NCBI RefSeq assembly: GCF_013141915.1
Contig: NZ_SROX01000025.1
Span: 18,152-82,151 of the forward strand
From: Cupriavidus necator
Lineage (GTDB): Bacteria > Pseudomonadota > Gammaproteobacteria > Burkholderiales > Burkholderiaceae
Length of the DNA: 64,000 bases
Reading direction: 5' to 3'
Notes under the pieces: generated by a model
What the model was told of the DNA's origin: nothing
What the model saw: only the letters and a program-made list of their open reading frames with translations
Databases searched by the model: none
Made by a program: the position numbers and the translations under genes
Shown: positions 53,872 through 62,588 of the stretch, piece by piece
Layout of the letters: every line of letters starts with the position of its first letter
Numbering within the stretch: position 1 is the first letter of the stretch

Positions 53872-54135
53872 TGCAGCAGGCGCGGGCAAGGCCGCGGAAA
53901 GAGGCGGAAAGAGGAACAGGGCCGCGGTGGCCCGACAGGCTCATGATGCCAGAACCGGCGCGATCTGGCGCAGGCGCCGCATCGTCATCCTGCGCCGTGC
54001 GGCGGGGCCGTTGGCGCCTGCGTACGGAAACAGACGGTGCCGCAAGCGGGCCGCGCCGCTACAATGCGCTCGTCTCCGCCCGATAATCCCTGCATCCGCC
54101 GACTTTTTCCCCACCTTCTTGCGCCGAGGTCCCAC

Positions 54136-55062
54136 GTGACTGCACGCCCCCGCATCGTCGCTTCGCTGGCCGAGGCCCAGGCCCAGCTGGGCCGCATTGT
54201 CCTTGGCAAGCCACAGCAGGTGCGGCTGGCGCTGGCCTGCATGCTGGCCCGCGGCCACCTGCTGCTGGAAGACGTGCCGGGCGTGGGGAAGACCACGCTG
54301 GCCCATGCGCTGGCGCGCACGCTGGGGCTGCACTACCAGCGCGTGCAGTTCACCAGCGACCTGTTGCCGGCCGACCTGATCGGGGTCTCGGTCTTTGTCC
54401 GCGACGCCGGCGAGTTCCGTTTTCACCGTGGCCCCGTATTCGCGCAGGTGGTGCTGGCCGACGAGATCAACCGGGCACCGCCCAAGACCCAGAGCGCGCT
54501 GCTCGAGGCGATGGCCGAGCGGCAGGTGACCCATGACGGCGCCACGTACCCGCTGCCGTCGCCGTTTTTCGTCATTGCCACGCAGAACCCGCTCGAGCAG
54601 ATCGGCACCCATGCACTGCCCGAATCCCAGCTGGACCGCTTCACCATGCGGCTGTCGCTGGGCTACCCCGACCCCGCCTTCGAGCGGGTGCTGTACCTGG
54701 GCGGCGCCAGCGCGGCGGAACTGCCGCCGGTAATGGATGGCAGCCAGGTGCTGGCGTTGCAGGAAGCGGCCGCGCAGGTCTACGCCAGCCCGGCGCTGGT
54801 CGACTACGCGCTGGCGCTGGTGCAGGCCACGCGCAGCCACGGCGGCTTTGCCGCGGGGCTGTCGCCGCGCGCCGGGCTCGCGCTGCTGGCGTGTGCGCGG
54901 GCCTGGGCCCTGCTGGCACAGCGGGAACTGGTGCTTCCCGAAGACGTGCAGGCGGTCTTCATGGCCGTGGCCGCGCACCGCTTGTTGCCGGCCGGCGCCG
55001 GTGGCCACGCCGCCGTCGACGGCCAACTGGCCGCGCTGCTGGCCGGCGTGGCGATCCCCTAA
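54136..55062 (+). CDS. MoxR-family AAA+ ATPase
   Basis: The 308-residue protein starts at GTG 54136 with GAGGT upstream. It has Walker A VPGVGKTT (47-54), Walker B with LADEINRAPPK and the sensor 1 ATQNPLEQIGT. MoxR ATPases act as chaperones that mature or regulate membrane or metal-containing proteins, and a MoxR-DUF58-TgpA order is common in proteobacteria. The DUF58 gene follows after 5 bases. The open frame upstream of the GTG is not coding. Confidence 0.93.
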   Translation: MTARPRIVASLAEAQAQLGRIVLGKPQQVRLALACMLARGHLLLEDVPGVGKTTLAHALARTLGLHYQRVQFTSDLLPADLIGVSVFVRDAGEFRFHRGPVFAQVVLADEINRAPPKTQSALLEAMAERQVTHDGATYPLPSPFFVIATQNPLEQIGTHALPESQLDRFTMRLSLGYPDPAFERVLYLGGASAAELPPVMDGSQVLALQEAAAQVYASPALVDYALALVQATRSHGGFAAGLSPRAGLALLACARAWALLAQRELVLPEDVQAVFMAVAAHRLLPAGAGGHAAVDGQLAALLAGVAIP

Positions 55063-55067
55063 GGGCC

Positions 55068-56093
55068 ATGGCGGCGCGCAAGGGCGTGCTCGGCGGCGCG
55101 CCACGACTCGCATGGCCCCGCGCGGCGGCCCGGCGCCCGGCTGGCGCCGGCGGCACGGTGCTGCTGGACCGGCGCCATCTCTATATCCTGCCCACGCGCG
55201 GCGGGGTCGGCTTCGCGGTGGTGCTGGCCGCGATGCTGATGACCTCGCTGAACTACAACATCAGCCTGGGATTTGCGCTGACCTTCATGCTGGCCGGCAT
55301 CGGCATGTCGTGCCTGTGGCTGGCCTACCGCAACCTGCTTGACCTCGCCGTGGCCGCGGGGCCGGTGGCGGCGGTCCATGCCGGACAGGACGCCGTGTTC
55401 CACCTGCGCGTCGACAGCCGCGGCGGCGACGCGCGCATCGGCATCGAGGCCCGTTTGCGCGCCTGGCCGGAAGTCGCTGCCGCGACGCTGACGCTCGATG
55501 CCAATGCCAGCGGCATGCTGGCGCTGCACGTGCCGGCGCCACGCCGGGGCCGTCTGGCGCTGCCGCGCGTGACGATGGCGAGTCGCTTTCCGTTCGGTCT
55601 GTTCCATGTCTGGAGCCATGCGGACCTGGAGTCGTCGACGCTGGTCTACCCCGCGCCGGAACCCGGTGCCCCGCCGCCGCCCGAGCAGCGCGCCGACGCT
55701 GGCGACGGCGCGCAAGCCGCCGCCAGCGCGGCGAGCAGCGAAGACGGCATCGACCAGCTGCGCCGCTACCGCAGCGGTGACCCGCTGCACCGCATCGCCT
55801 GGAAGCACAGCGCGCGCACCGGCCGCTGGCTGAGCCGCGCCGGCGATCCGCCGCGGCAGCCGGCGCGCTGGCTGGACTGGCACGCGCTGCCCGCAGGCAT
55901 GGAAGCCGAGGCCCGGCTGTCGCGCCTGTGCGCGTGGCTGCTCGCCGCCGGCGACGAGGTCGAGATCGGCCTGCGCCTGCCCGGCATGGAACTACCGCCG
56001 GCGCGCGGCGCCAGCCACCGGCGCGCCTGCCTCGAGGCACTGGCCTTGTGGCCGCAACGTCCTGGCACCAACCGCGCCGCGGCACACCCATGA
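55068..56093 (+). CDS. DUF58 family protein
   Basis: The 341-residue protein has a basic N-terminal stretch, two membrane helices (about 43-85), a beta-rich region and the DUF58 core (GDPLHRIAWKHSARTG, about 240-256), with a von Willebrand-like C-terminal part. It partners with MoxR in the standard three-gene unit. Its stop overlaps the next start (ATGA at 56090-56093). Function is not settled for the family. Confidence 0.92.
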   Translation: MAARKGVLGGAPRLAWPRAAARRPAGAGGTVLLDRRHLYILPTRGGVGFAVVLAAMLMTSLNYNISLGFALTFMLAGIGMSCLWLAYRNLLDLAVAAGPVAAVHAGQDAVFHLRVDSRGGDARIGIEARLRAWPEVAAATLTLDANASGMLALHVPAPRRGRLALPRVTMASRFPFGLFHVWSHADLESSTLVYPAPEPGAPPPPEQRADAGDGAQAAASAASSEDGIDQLRRYRSGDPLHRIAWKHSARTGRWLSRAGDPPRQPARWLDWHALPAGMEAEARLSRLCAWLLAAGDEVEIGLRLPGMELPPARGASHRRACLEALALWPQRPGTNRAAAHP

Positions 56094-58060
56094 AAACTGC
56101 GCCCCGGCCGCTGCGGCATGAAGACCACGGACTGCTGCTGGGCCAACTGGCGCTGGTGCTGGCGCCGCAGGCGCGCACGCTGCCGGTGGCGGTGAGCCTG
56201 CTGCTGGTGCTGTTGCTGGCGTGGCGCTGGCTGCTGTGGCGGCGGCGGGCGCCGCTGCCGTCGCGCTGGATGCTCGGCACCACCGCGGTGCTGGTGCTGC
56301 TGGTGGCATGTGCGCTGGTATGGCAGGAGGGGGGTGGCATCGGGCGCGAGCTGGCGGTGGCGTTGCTGGGCGCCTTTGTCATCCTCAAGCTGCTGGAATG
56401 CCGCGCGCTGTCGGACGCGACCCTGGTCACGCAGCTGTCGTTCTACCTGCTGCTGACGCTGTACCTGTCCGACCAGCCATTCTGGCTGGCGCTGTATAGC
56501 CTGGCGATCGGCGCCTGGGTGCTGCGCAACTGGCTCTTGCTGCATCACCCCGAGGCGCGCAGCCGCCTGGCGATCTGGCCGCTGCTGGGCCGCATGGCGC
56601 TGTTGGGCTTGCCGTGGGCGCTGGCGCTGTTCGTGCTGTTCCCGCGCCTGGAGCATCCGCTGTGGCAGCTGCCCCAATCGGCGCAGAGCGGCACCACCGG
56701 CATCAGCGACACCATGCGCCCGGGCAGCGTTGGGCAACTGATCCGTTCGCCCGAAATCGCCCTGCGTGCCGAAATTGCCGGCCAGCCGTTGCCTGCGGCC
56801 GCGCTCTACTGGCGCGCGCTGGTGCTGTGGGAATACGACGGCATCACCTGGCATCCGTCGCGGCAGCGGCGGCAGCAACTGGTCCCGGCGGCCGCCGCCG
56901 GCGCCACGGCGGGCATCGACATCAGCATCACGCTCGAGCCCAGCCGCCAGCGCTGGCTGTTCGTGCTCGACCGCGGCCAAGCGCTGTCCGCCGGCGCGGA
57001 TGCCGCGATCACGCCCGATGGCGAATTCATGTCGCGCCGGCCGGTGGACCAGCGCATCCGCTATCGCGCCCATTCCACGCTGTCGCCACCGGCGGAATCG
57101 CTGCCACCCGCCACGCTGCGGCTGGCCCTGAGCCTGCCCCCCGGCAACCCGCGCGCCCGCGCACTAGGCGCCCAATGGGCACAGCGCCATGCCGATCCCG
57201 CCGCGCGCGTGCAGGCGGCGCTGCGGTTGTTCGCGGCCGCGCCCTTCGCCTATACGCTAACCCCGCCGCCGCTCGGGGCGGAACAGATCGACAGCTTCGT
57301 GTTCGATACCCGGCGCGGTTTCTGCGAGCACTATGCCAGCAGTTTCGTCTTCCTGATGCGTGCCGCCGGCGTGCCAGCGCGCGTGGTCACGGGCTACCAG
57401 GGCGGCGAGTACAACCCCATGGCCAATCACTACGTGGTGCGCCAGTCCGATGCGCATGCATGGGCCGAGGTCTGGCTGGAAGGCCGCGGCTGGCTACGCG
57501 TGGACCCGACCAGCGCGGTCGCGCCCAGCCGCATCGAGCAGGGGCTGGATGCAGTGGTCGGCAGCGAAGCCAATGACTGGCGCCCGTCGCGGCAGCCGGC
57601 GTGGCTGAAGGATTTGCGCTGGGCGTATGAGGGCATGGTCTACACGTGGCAGCGTTGGGTGCTGCAGTACGACCATGCGCGGCAGCAGCGGCTGCTGCAG
57701 GCGCTTGGCACCAGCGCCGGCGCCGGCCCTGTGCTGGCCGCCGTGCTTGGCATGCTGTGCCTGCTGGCGCTGGTGCCCCTGTGGCGGCGGCGCGTGCCGG
57801 CGGACCCGGTCAGTGCGGCCTATGCCCGCTTCTGCACCGTGCTCGCGCGCCACGGCTGCACGCGCGCGCCGGCCGAAGGCCCGCAGGACTTTGCGGCGCG
57901 GGCCAGCGCGCAGCTGCCGTGCGCCGGCGAGGCGATCGCCGCCGTCAGCGCCGCCTATGTCAGCCTGCGCTACGGCAGCCTGCCAGCCGAAACGCAGGCC
58001 CAGGCCCTCGCATCGATGCGGGCCGGCATCCGCCGGATCTCGGCGGCATTGCATCGGTAG
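56090..58060 (+). CDS. TgpA-type membrane transglutaminase-like protein
   Basis: The 656-residue protein has five to six N-terminal membrane helices (about 1-185), a DUF3488 region and a periplasmic transglutaminase core. The catalytic triad is C412 (GFCEHYASSF), H456 (DAHAWAEVW) and D472 (VDPTSAV). A C-terminal membrane helix (about 550-572) is followed by a cytoplasmic DUF4129-like tail. TgpA of Pseudomonas aeruginosa has this layout and is essential there. It overlaps DUF58 by 4 bases and closes the operon. Confidence 0.93.
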   Translation: MKTAPRPLRHEDHGLLLGQLALVLAPQARTLPVAVSLLLVLLLAWRWLLWRRRAPLPSRWMLGTTAVLVLLVACALVWQEGGGIGRELAVALLGAFVILKLLECRALSDATLVTQLSFYLLLTLYLSDQPFWLALYSLAIGAWVLRNWLLLHHPEARSRLAIWPLLGRMALLGLPWALALFVLFPRLEHPLWQLPQSAQSGTTGISDTMRPGSVGQLIRSPEIALRAEIAGQPLPAAALYWRALVLWEYDGITWHPSRQRRQQLVPAAAAGATAGIDISITLEPSRQRWLFVLDRGQALSAGADAAITPDGEFMSRRPVDQRIRYRAHSTLSPPAESLPPATLRLALSLPPGNPRARALGAQWAQRHADPAARVQAALRLFAAAPFAYTLTPPPLGAEQIDSFVFDTRRGFCEHYASSFVFLMRAAGVPARVVTGYQGGEYNPMANHYVVRQSDAHAWAEVWLEGRGWLRVDPTSAVAPSRIEQGLDAVVGSEANDWRPSRQPAWLKDLRWAYEGMVYTWQRWVLQYDHARQQRLLQALGTSAGAGPVLAAVLGMLCLLALVPLWRRRVPADPVSAAYARFCTVLARHGCTRAPAEGPQDFAARASAQLPCAGEAIAAVSAAYVSLRYGSLPAETQAQALASMRAGIRRISAALHR

Positions 58061-58084
58061 GAGGCGGATGCGCACGCATTAGAT

Positions 58085-58122
58085 GCATTTGATATAATTA
58101 CATTTGAAACTATATCAAATGC
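58085..58122. promoter_or_regulatory. MarR operator and promoter upstream of the MarR-MFS efflux operon
   Basis: GCATTTGATATA (58085-58096) and TATATCAAATGC (58111-58122) are exact reverse complements, 12-bp arms with 14 bases between. The inner part includes TATAAT (58093-58098), a consensus -10. The site ends 19 bases before the marR ATG, so binding would block transcription: classical autorepression. It is the most AT-rich spot in the surrounding 5 kb. Confidence 0.85.
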
Positions 58123-58141
58123 TATCAAGCCGCCGCCCGCC

Positions 58142-58630
58142 ATGTCCTTTGAGCAACGCATCGACCGCTTTTGCGCCAGCCACCCGGAAGCCCCGCGCGA
58201 ACTGATCCTGGCCTCGCGGCTGCTGCTGCGCACCGCGCGCCTGCTGCGCGGGCATATCGACCAGGCCCTGGCGCCCTTTGAACTGGATATGAGCCAGTAT
58301 CTCGTGCTGAGCATGCTTGCCGTCGATGAGGGTGCACCGAGCATGCCGTCCGAACTGGGTGCCACGCTCGATGCCACGCGCACGCAGATGACGCGGCTGC
58401 TGGATGGCCTGGAAACGCGCGGGCTGCTGCGCCGGCGCGCTTCGGCCAGTGACCGGCGCAGCCTGGAGCTGACCCTGACCCCGGCCGGCCGCCGGCTGCT
58501 CGAGCGCGCCGCCCCGGCCGTGCATGCCGCCTATGGCGCAGCGTGGGCGCCGCTTGGCGCAAGCGGCCTGGCCAGCGCTACCCGCACGCTGACCTCGCTG
58601 CACCAGACCTTGGAAGCACAGCAGCCATGA
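58142..58630 (+). CDS. MarR-family regulator of the adjacent efflux pump
   Basis: The 162-residue protein has a MarR fold: DMSQYLVLSMLAVDEG, then MPSELGATLDATRTQMTRLLDGLETRGLLRRR with the wing SASDRRSLELTLT. The gene has a perfect palindromic operator just upstream and its stop overlaps the MFS start by 4 bases (58627-58630). This order equals the emrR-emrB type of autoregulated multidrug pump. The ligand is unknown. Confidence 0.92.
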   Translation: MSFEQRIDRFCASHPEAPRELILASRLLLRTARLLRGHIDQALAPFELDMSQYLVLSMLAVDEGAPSMPSELGATLDATRTQMTRLLDGLETRGLLRRRASASDRRSLELTLTPAGRRLLERAAPAVHAAYGAAWAPLGASGLASATRTLTSLHQTLEAQQP

Positions 58631-60210
58631 ATCCGGGATCGCCCTGGCGCCCGCTGTGGCGATTGCGCGCGGGCATGCGGTGGCTGCGCTGGCTGAGCCA
58701 CCGGCAGCGGCAGACGCTGCTGATGGCGCTGCTGGCGCTGGCCACGGGCGTGGAGTTCCTCGAGAACATCATGTTCGTGTTTGCCTCCAGCCATATCGTC
58801 GGCGGCCTTGACGCCGACCCGCGCAGCTTTGCGCTGGTGCAGGCGGCCTACGCGGTGGGCAGCATGCTGATGATCCTGAAGCAGCAATGGCTGTCGCGTC
58901 GGTTCGGCTACCGCTATTACCTGACTGGCGCGCTGCTGCTGTTCATGACCGGCACGGTGGTGGCCGCGACCAGCCATGCGCTGCCGCAGATGGTGGTGGC
59001 GCGCTTCATCCAGGGCGTCGGGGGCGGTGCGTTGTTCACCAGCTGCCGCATCCTGGTCAATGTGCTGTTCGGCCCAACCGAGCGGCCGCGCGCCACGCGC
59101 ATCTTCATGATCGGCATCTTCGCGGCCTCGGCGCTGGGCCCCGCGTTCGCCGCCGAACTGATCGACCATGGGGTCTGGCAGGACGTGTTCTACGGCGTGT
59201 TGCCGTTCGCCGCGCTGGCGGCGCTGGGCGCGTGGCTGCTGCTGCCCGATGCCGAGCCGCGCGCCGGCGCCGACGGCCCCGCGCTCGGGCCGCTGCTGCT
59301 GTTCGGTGCCGCCATCGTGACGTTGCAGGCGGCACTGACCGAGGCGCGCTTCGACGTGTTTTCGCATCCACTGCGCCTTACCCTGGTGGCCACCGTGGGG
59401 CTGGCGCTGCTGGCGGTGTTCCTGTGGCACCAGTGGCATCACCGCGCGCCGGTGCTGCATCTGCGCGCGCTGCGCCAGCCGGTGTACCTGACCGGCCTGG
59501 CGATGTACTTCGTGTACTACATGATCAGCAACTTGAGTGGCTACCTGTTCCCGATCTATGCCGAGCAGGCCCTGAAGATCCCGCTGGCCACCACGGGCTG
59601 GCTCAATACCTTCGCCGCGCTGGTCAGCCTGGCCGGCATCTTCGTCTACCTGCAACTGGCGCCGCGCCTAACCCGCAAGAAGCCGCTGATGGTGGCCGGC
59701 CTGGTGCTGATGGCCGCCACGGCATGGTGGTTCGCGCAGATGCCGCCCGACGCCGGGCCGCCGGCGCTGGCGTGGGGGCTCATCGGCAAGGGCCTGTTCG
59801 GCGTGCTGGTGATCATACCCATTGCCGGGCTGACGTTCCGCGCGCTAAGCCCGGATGCATTCGCCCACGGCTACCGCAGCAAGAACCTGATGCGCCAGAT
59901 CGCCAGCTCGTTTGCTTCGGCCCTGGGTGCGGTGCTGCTGCAGAACCGCCAGTTCGCCGTGCACGACAGCCTGCTGCACGCGGTCGGCCAGCGCCCCGCG
60001 GAGGCGGAACACTGGATGGCCGGGATGCAGGCGGCGCTGGCCGCGCGCGGCTTCGATGCGGCGCAGGCCCACCAGGGTGCGCTGGCGCAGCTCAGTGCGC
60101 TGATCACGCAGCAGGCCACGCTGATTGCTAGCGAGGATATCTATCGGCTGATTGCCGGCCTGGCCCTCGGCGCGGCGGCGTACATGCTGTTGCAGCGGCG
60201 GCTGACGTAG
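58627..60210 (+). CDS. MFS efflux transporter regulated by MarR
   Basis: The 527-residue transporter has about 14 hydrophobic helices and the motif ARFIQGVGGGALFTSCRIL. HGYRSKNLMRQIASSFASAL shows kinship with the MFS protein at 50472. The ATG overlaps the marR stop. No membrane fusion protein (EmrA) or TolC gene is adjacent, so it may work alone or with parts elsewhere. The frame upstream of 58627 overlaps marR and is not used. Confidence 0.9.
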   Translation: MNPGSPWRPLWRLRAGMRWLRWLSHRQRQTLLMALLALATGVEFLENIMFVFASSHIVGGLDADPRSFALVQAAYAVGSMLMILKQQWLSRRFGYRYYLTGALLLFMTGTVVAATSHALPQMVVARFIQGVGGGALFTSCRILVNVLFGPTERPRATRIFMIGIFAASALGPAFAAELIDHGVWQDVFYGVLPFAALAALGAWLLLPDAEPRAGADGPALGPLLLFGAAIVTLQAALTEARFDVFSHPLRLTLVATVGLALLAVFLWHQWHHRAPVLHLRALRQPVYLTGLAMYFVYYMISNLSGYLFPIYAEQALKIPLATTGWLNTFAALVSLAGIFVYLQLAPRLTRKKPLMVAGLVLMAATAWWFAQMPPDAGPPALAWGLIGKGLFGVLVIIPIAGLTFRALSPDAFAHGYRSKNLMRQIASSFASALGAVLLQNRQFAVHDSLLHAVGQRPAEAEHWMAGMQAALAARGFDAAQAHQGALAQLSALITQQATLIASEDIYRLIAGLALGAAAYMLLQRRLT

Positions 60211-60354
60211 GCGCCCAATGCATCGCGACGCGAGGCTGGCGAGGACTGCAGGTACTGCTGGGAAAATCAGGGAGAAGCGAAGGCACCGCGCGCAAAAGGG
60301 GGCGGCGCGGACGGGTCGCAGTGCCGGCGGTCGCGGCACCGGCGAAGATCCTGC

Positions 60355-60687
60355 TCAGAACAGCGACAGCTGGCGCATGCCGAAACCGATGGTCTCTTCC
60401 ACGCGCGCGCGGGCGTGGGCCAGCGAGCCTTCCGCGCCGGAGTAGTTGCCGGCGGCCCAGTGGTAGACCACGGGAAGCTCGCCGCGCTCGGACAGGCGCA
60501 CTTCGCCCAGCTTGTCGCCACGCTCGTTGCGGTAGAAGTGCGAACGGTAGCCGCGCTCCCAGTGCGGAGCAACTTCTTTCTTGCGCCGCCGGGGCTTCGG
60601 CGCGGAGCCGGTGGCAGACGTCGTGGACGTCAGCCGCCGCGCTCGATCGGTACCCGGCATCTGGGCACGGGTGAAATCCAACTGCAT
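60355..60687 (-). CDS. Conserved-looking small hypothetical protein
   Basis: The 110-residue protein has a good ribosome site (AGAGGAAG before ATG). A basic N-terminal half (KPRRRKKE) is followed by a compact core (HWERGYRSHFYRNERGDKLGEVRL, then LPVVYHWAAGNYSG) and the C-terminus GFGMRQLSLF. There is no signal peptide or membrane segment. The YHWAAG and AHARARVEETI segments look structured rather than random. I do not recognise the family. Its upstream region contains the GTATAC array at 60832-60887. Confidence 0.65.
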   Translation of the reverse strand: MQLDFTRAQMPGTDRARRLTSTTSATGSAPKPRRRKKEVAPHWERGYRSHFYRNERGDKLGEVRLSERGELPVVYHWAAGNYSGAEGSLAHARARVEETIGFGMRQLSLF

Positions 60688-60831
60688 AGACTTCCTCTTT
60701 GTCGATTCAGCAGAACCAGGGCCGGCGGGGGCTGCCGCCGCATGCTTCGTGCATCGCAGTCGAGATGATACCTGCTGGCGCGCTTTCTGTAAGCAGTTCG
60801 TTGCGCTGAATCCCGCCTCTGGTAAGGCTTA

Positions 60832-60887
60832 GCGGGCCGTATACCCAATCGTATACGTGTCGGTATACGTGCAGGTATACGGCCCGC
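60832..60887. promoter_or_regulatory. Symmetrical array of four GTATAC sites in 12-bp register
   Basis: GTATAC occurs at 60839, 60851, 60863 and 60875, each exactly 12 bases from the next, with 6-base spacers CCAATC, GTGTCG and GTGCAG. The outermost copies extend into a perfect 13-bp inverted repeat, GCGGGCCGTATAC (60832-60844) and GTATACGGCCCGC (60875-60887), centred at 60859.5. The array lies between degP (ending 60947) and the small gene starting at 60687. It could be a cooperative operator, a cruciform or a processing site; no T run follows it. Confidence 0.7.
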
Positions 60888-60946
60888 CGAGGCATCAAAG
60901 CCTTGCTGGTTAACGGCTTGCGGGCACGTCGGGGTGCCCGCTCGGA

Positions 60947-62413
60947 TCAACCCAGATCGAGTGGAATAAAGATGCGTGCATCATCGCGCTGCACCAGCAA
61001 CGCCACCTGCTTGCCCGACTTGCCCACCAGCGTGCGCAGTTGATCGACCGACGCAATCGGCGTGCCGTTGAGCGACAGGATCACGTCGCCGGGCTGGATG
61101 CCAACGCGCGCGGCGGGACCGGTCACGTCCTCGACCACCAGGCCGCCGTCGATGCCGCTTTCGCGCTTTTCCGCCGGCGTCAGCGGGCGCACAGCCAGGC
61201 CAAGCCGGCCATTGGCCTCCTTGCCGCCCGCCTTCTGCGCCACCGCCTGGTCGCGGGCGGTACCCACGGTCACCGCCAACGTCATCGGCTGGCCCTTGCG
61301 GATGATCTTCAGCGAGCTCTGCGTACCCGGCTTGATATCGGCCACGTGCTCCGGCAGGTCGCCCGAATGATCGATCACGTCGTTGTCCAGCTGCACGATG
61401 ACGTCGCCCGGCTTCAGCCCTGCGCGCGCGGCCGGGCTGTCGGGCTCGACCGAATTGACCAGCGCCCCCGCCGGCTTGGGCAGGCCGAACGACTGCGCCA
61501 GCGCCTGGTTGACCTCCTGCACGCTGATGCCAAGGCGCCCGCGCGTGACCTTGCCGTGCGCCACCAGTTGCTGCTGCACCTTGGTAGCCACGTCGATCGG
61601 GATCGCGAACGAGAGGCCCTGGTAGCCGCCGGTCTGGCTGTAGATCTGCGCGTTAATGCCGACCACCTCGCCGCGCTGGTTGAACAGCGGGCCGCCCGAG
61701 TTGCCGGGATTGACGGCCACGTCGGTCTGGATGAACGGCACATAGGTGTCGTCCGGCAGCGAGCGCGACTTCGCGCTGACGATACCCGCGGTCACGGTGT
61801 TCTCAAAGCCGTAAGGCGAGCCGATCGCCAGCACCGGCTCGCCCACGCGCACCTGCGACGGGTCGCCCAGGCGGACAGTCGGCAGATCCTTGGCATCGAT
61901 GCGGATCACTGCCACGTCGGTCTGCGGATCGGTGCCGAGCACCTTGGCCTTGAACTCGCGGCGGTCGGTCAGCTTGACGGTCACTTCCTGCGCGCCGTCG
62001 ACAACGTGGGCATTGGTCAGGATCAGGCCGTCGGGGCTGACGATAAAGCCGGAGCCCAGCCCGCGCACGAGCTGCTGCTGGCCTCCTTGCGGTCCCTGGA
62101 ACTGCGGGCCGAAGCGCTTGAAGAACTGGAACAGCGGGTCGTCCGGATCGATGCCCGGCGGCATCTGCACCGCGGTGCGCTGCGCGCGCGCGGTCACGCT
62201 GATATTGACCACCGCCGGTCCGTACTGGGCGACGATGCCGGAGAAGTCCATCGGCGTGGCCACCGCAGCCGCCGGCTGGGCTGCCGCCACCACGGGAGCG
62301 GGGGCCGCATAGCCGGGCGTGATGACTTCTCGCTGCAGATAGGCATAGCCGCCGCCGAGCGCGGCCAGGGCCGCGATACCAACGGCAGTGCGAGCAATGG
62401 TCTGGCGCATCAT
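60947..62413 (-). CDS. DegP/HtrA-family periplasmic serine protease
   Basis: The 488-residue protein has an N-terminal membrane or signal segment (about 5-27), the trypsin-like domain with H136 (TNAHVVDG), D166 (TDVAVIRI) and S239 (NPGNSGGP), and two PDZ domains (about 290-370 and 395-485). It degrades misfolded envelope proteins. MucD-type copies usually sit with rpoE-rseA-rseB; here the gene stands alone and has a PmrA-like box upstream. ATG 62413 follows an AAAGGAAC site; a second ATG is one codon downstream. Confidence 0.93.
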   Translation of the reverse strand: MMRQTIARTAVGIAALAALGGGYAYLQREVITPGYAAPAPVVAAAQPAAAVATPMDFSGIVAQYGPAVVNISVTARAQRTAVQMPPGIDPDDPLFQFFKRFGPQFQGPQGGQQQLVRGLGSGFIVSPDGLILTNAHVVDGAQEVTVKLTDRREFKAKVLGTDPQTDVAVIRIDAKDLPTVRLGDPSQVRVGEPVLAIGSPYGFENTVTAGIVSAKSRSLPDDTYVPFIQTDVAVNPGNSGGPLFNQRGEVVGINAQIYSQTGGYQGLSFAIPIDVATKVQQQLVAHGKVTRGRLGISVQEVNQALAQSFGLPKPAGALVNSVEPDSPAARAGLKPGDVIVQLDNDVIDHSGDLPEHVADIKPGTQSSLKIIRKGQPMTLAVTVGTARDQAVAQKAGGKEANGRLGLAVRPLTPAEKRESGIDGGLVVEDVTGPAARVGIQPGDVILSLNGTPIASVDQLRTLVGKSGKQVALLVQRDDARIFIPLDLG

Positions 62414-62481
62414 AGGTTCCTTTCCTTTAGCTTCTGGCGTCGGCACGATGCGACGCAACACCGCCATGCTAGTGGGCAAGA

Positions 62482-62498
62482 CTTAAAACAGACTTAAG
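62482..62498 (-). promoter_or_regulatory. PmrA/QseB-type response-regulator box upstream of degP
   Basis: Read on the minus strand the site is CTTAAG, 5 bases (TCTGT), TTTAAG, a perfect fit to YTTAAK-N5-YTTAAK, the direct-repeat box of PmrA and QseB regulators. It lies about 70-85 bases upstream of the degP start codon, in the right place for activation. No pmrAB or qseBC genes are in the window. Confidence 0.55.
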
Positions 62499-62550
62499 GC
62501 AGGGTGCCTCCCGCGGACGTATGCGCGCTCCTTTCCGGCGATGCAAAATT

Positions 62551-62585
62551 TATCTTGCACACAATCTAATTGCGTCTAATATATC
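62551..62585 (+). promoter_or_regulatory. Likely OhrR operator region
   Basis: The AT-rich stretch before ohrR includes ACAATCTAATTG (62561-62572), with CAAT and AATTG half-sites close to the OhrR consensus built on TACAATT-AATTGTA. It is only 17 bases before the ohrR ATG, as expected for autorepression that is lifted by organic peroxides. Confidence 0.5.
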
Positions 62586-62588
62586 GAC

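Noticed and set aside
60832..60887. CRISPR array
   Set aside because: Repeats of 6 bases with 6-base spacers are far too short, there is no leader, and no cas genes are in the window.
60832..60887. Rho-independent terminator of degP
   Set aside because: The 13-bp arms are separated by 30 bases and no T run follows on the minus strand.
60707..60895. 62-codon minus-strand frame across the GTATAC array
   Set aside because: The repeated Val-Tyr pairs follow from the DNA repeat; apart from a modest ribosome site there is nothing to support a gene, so it is mentioned only as an alternative.
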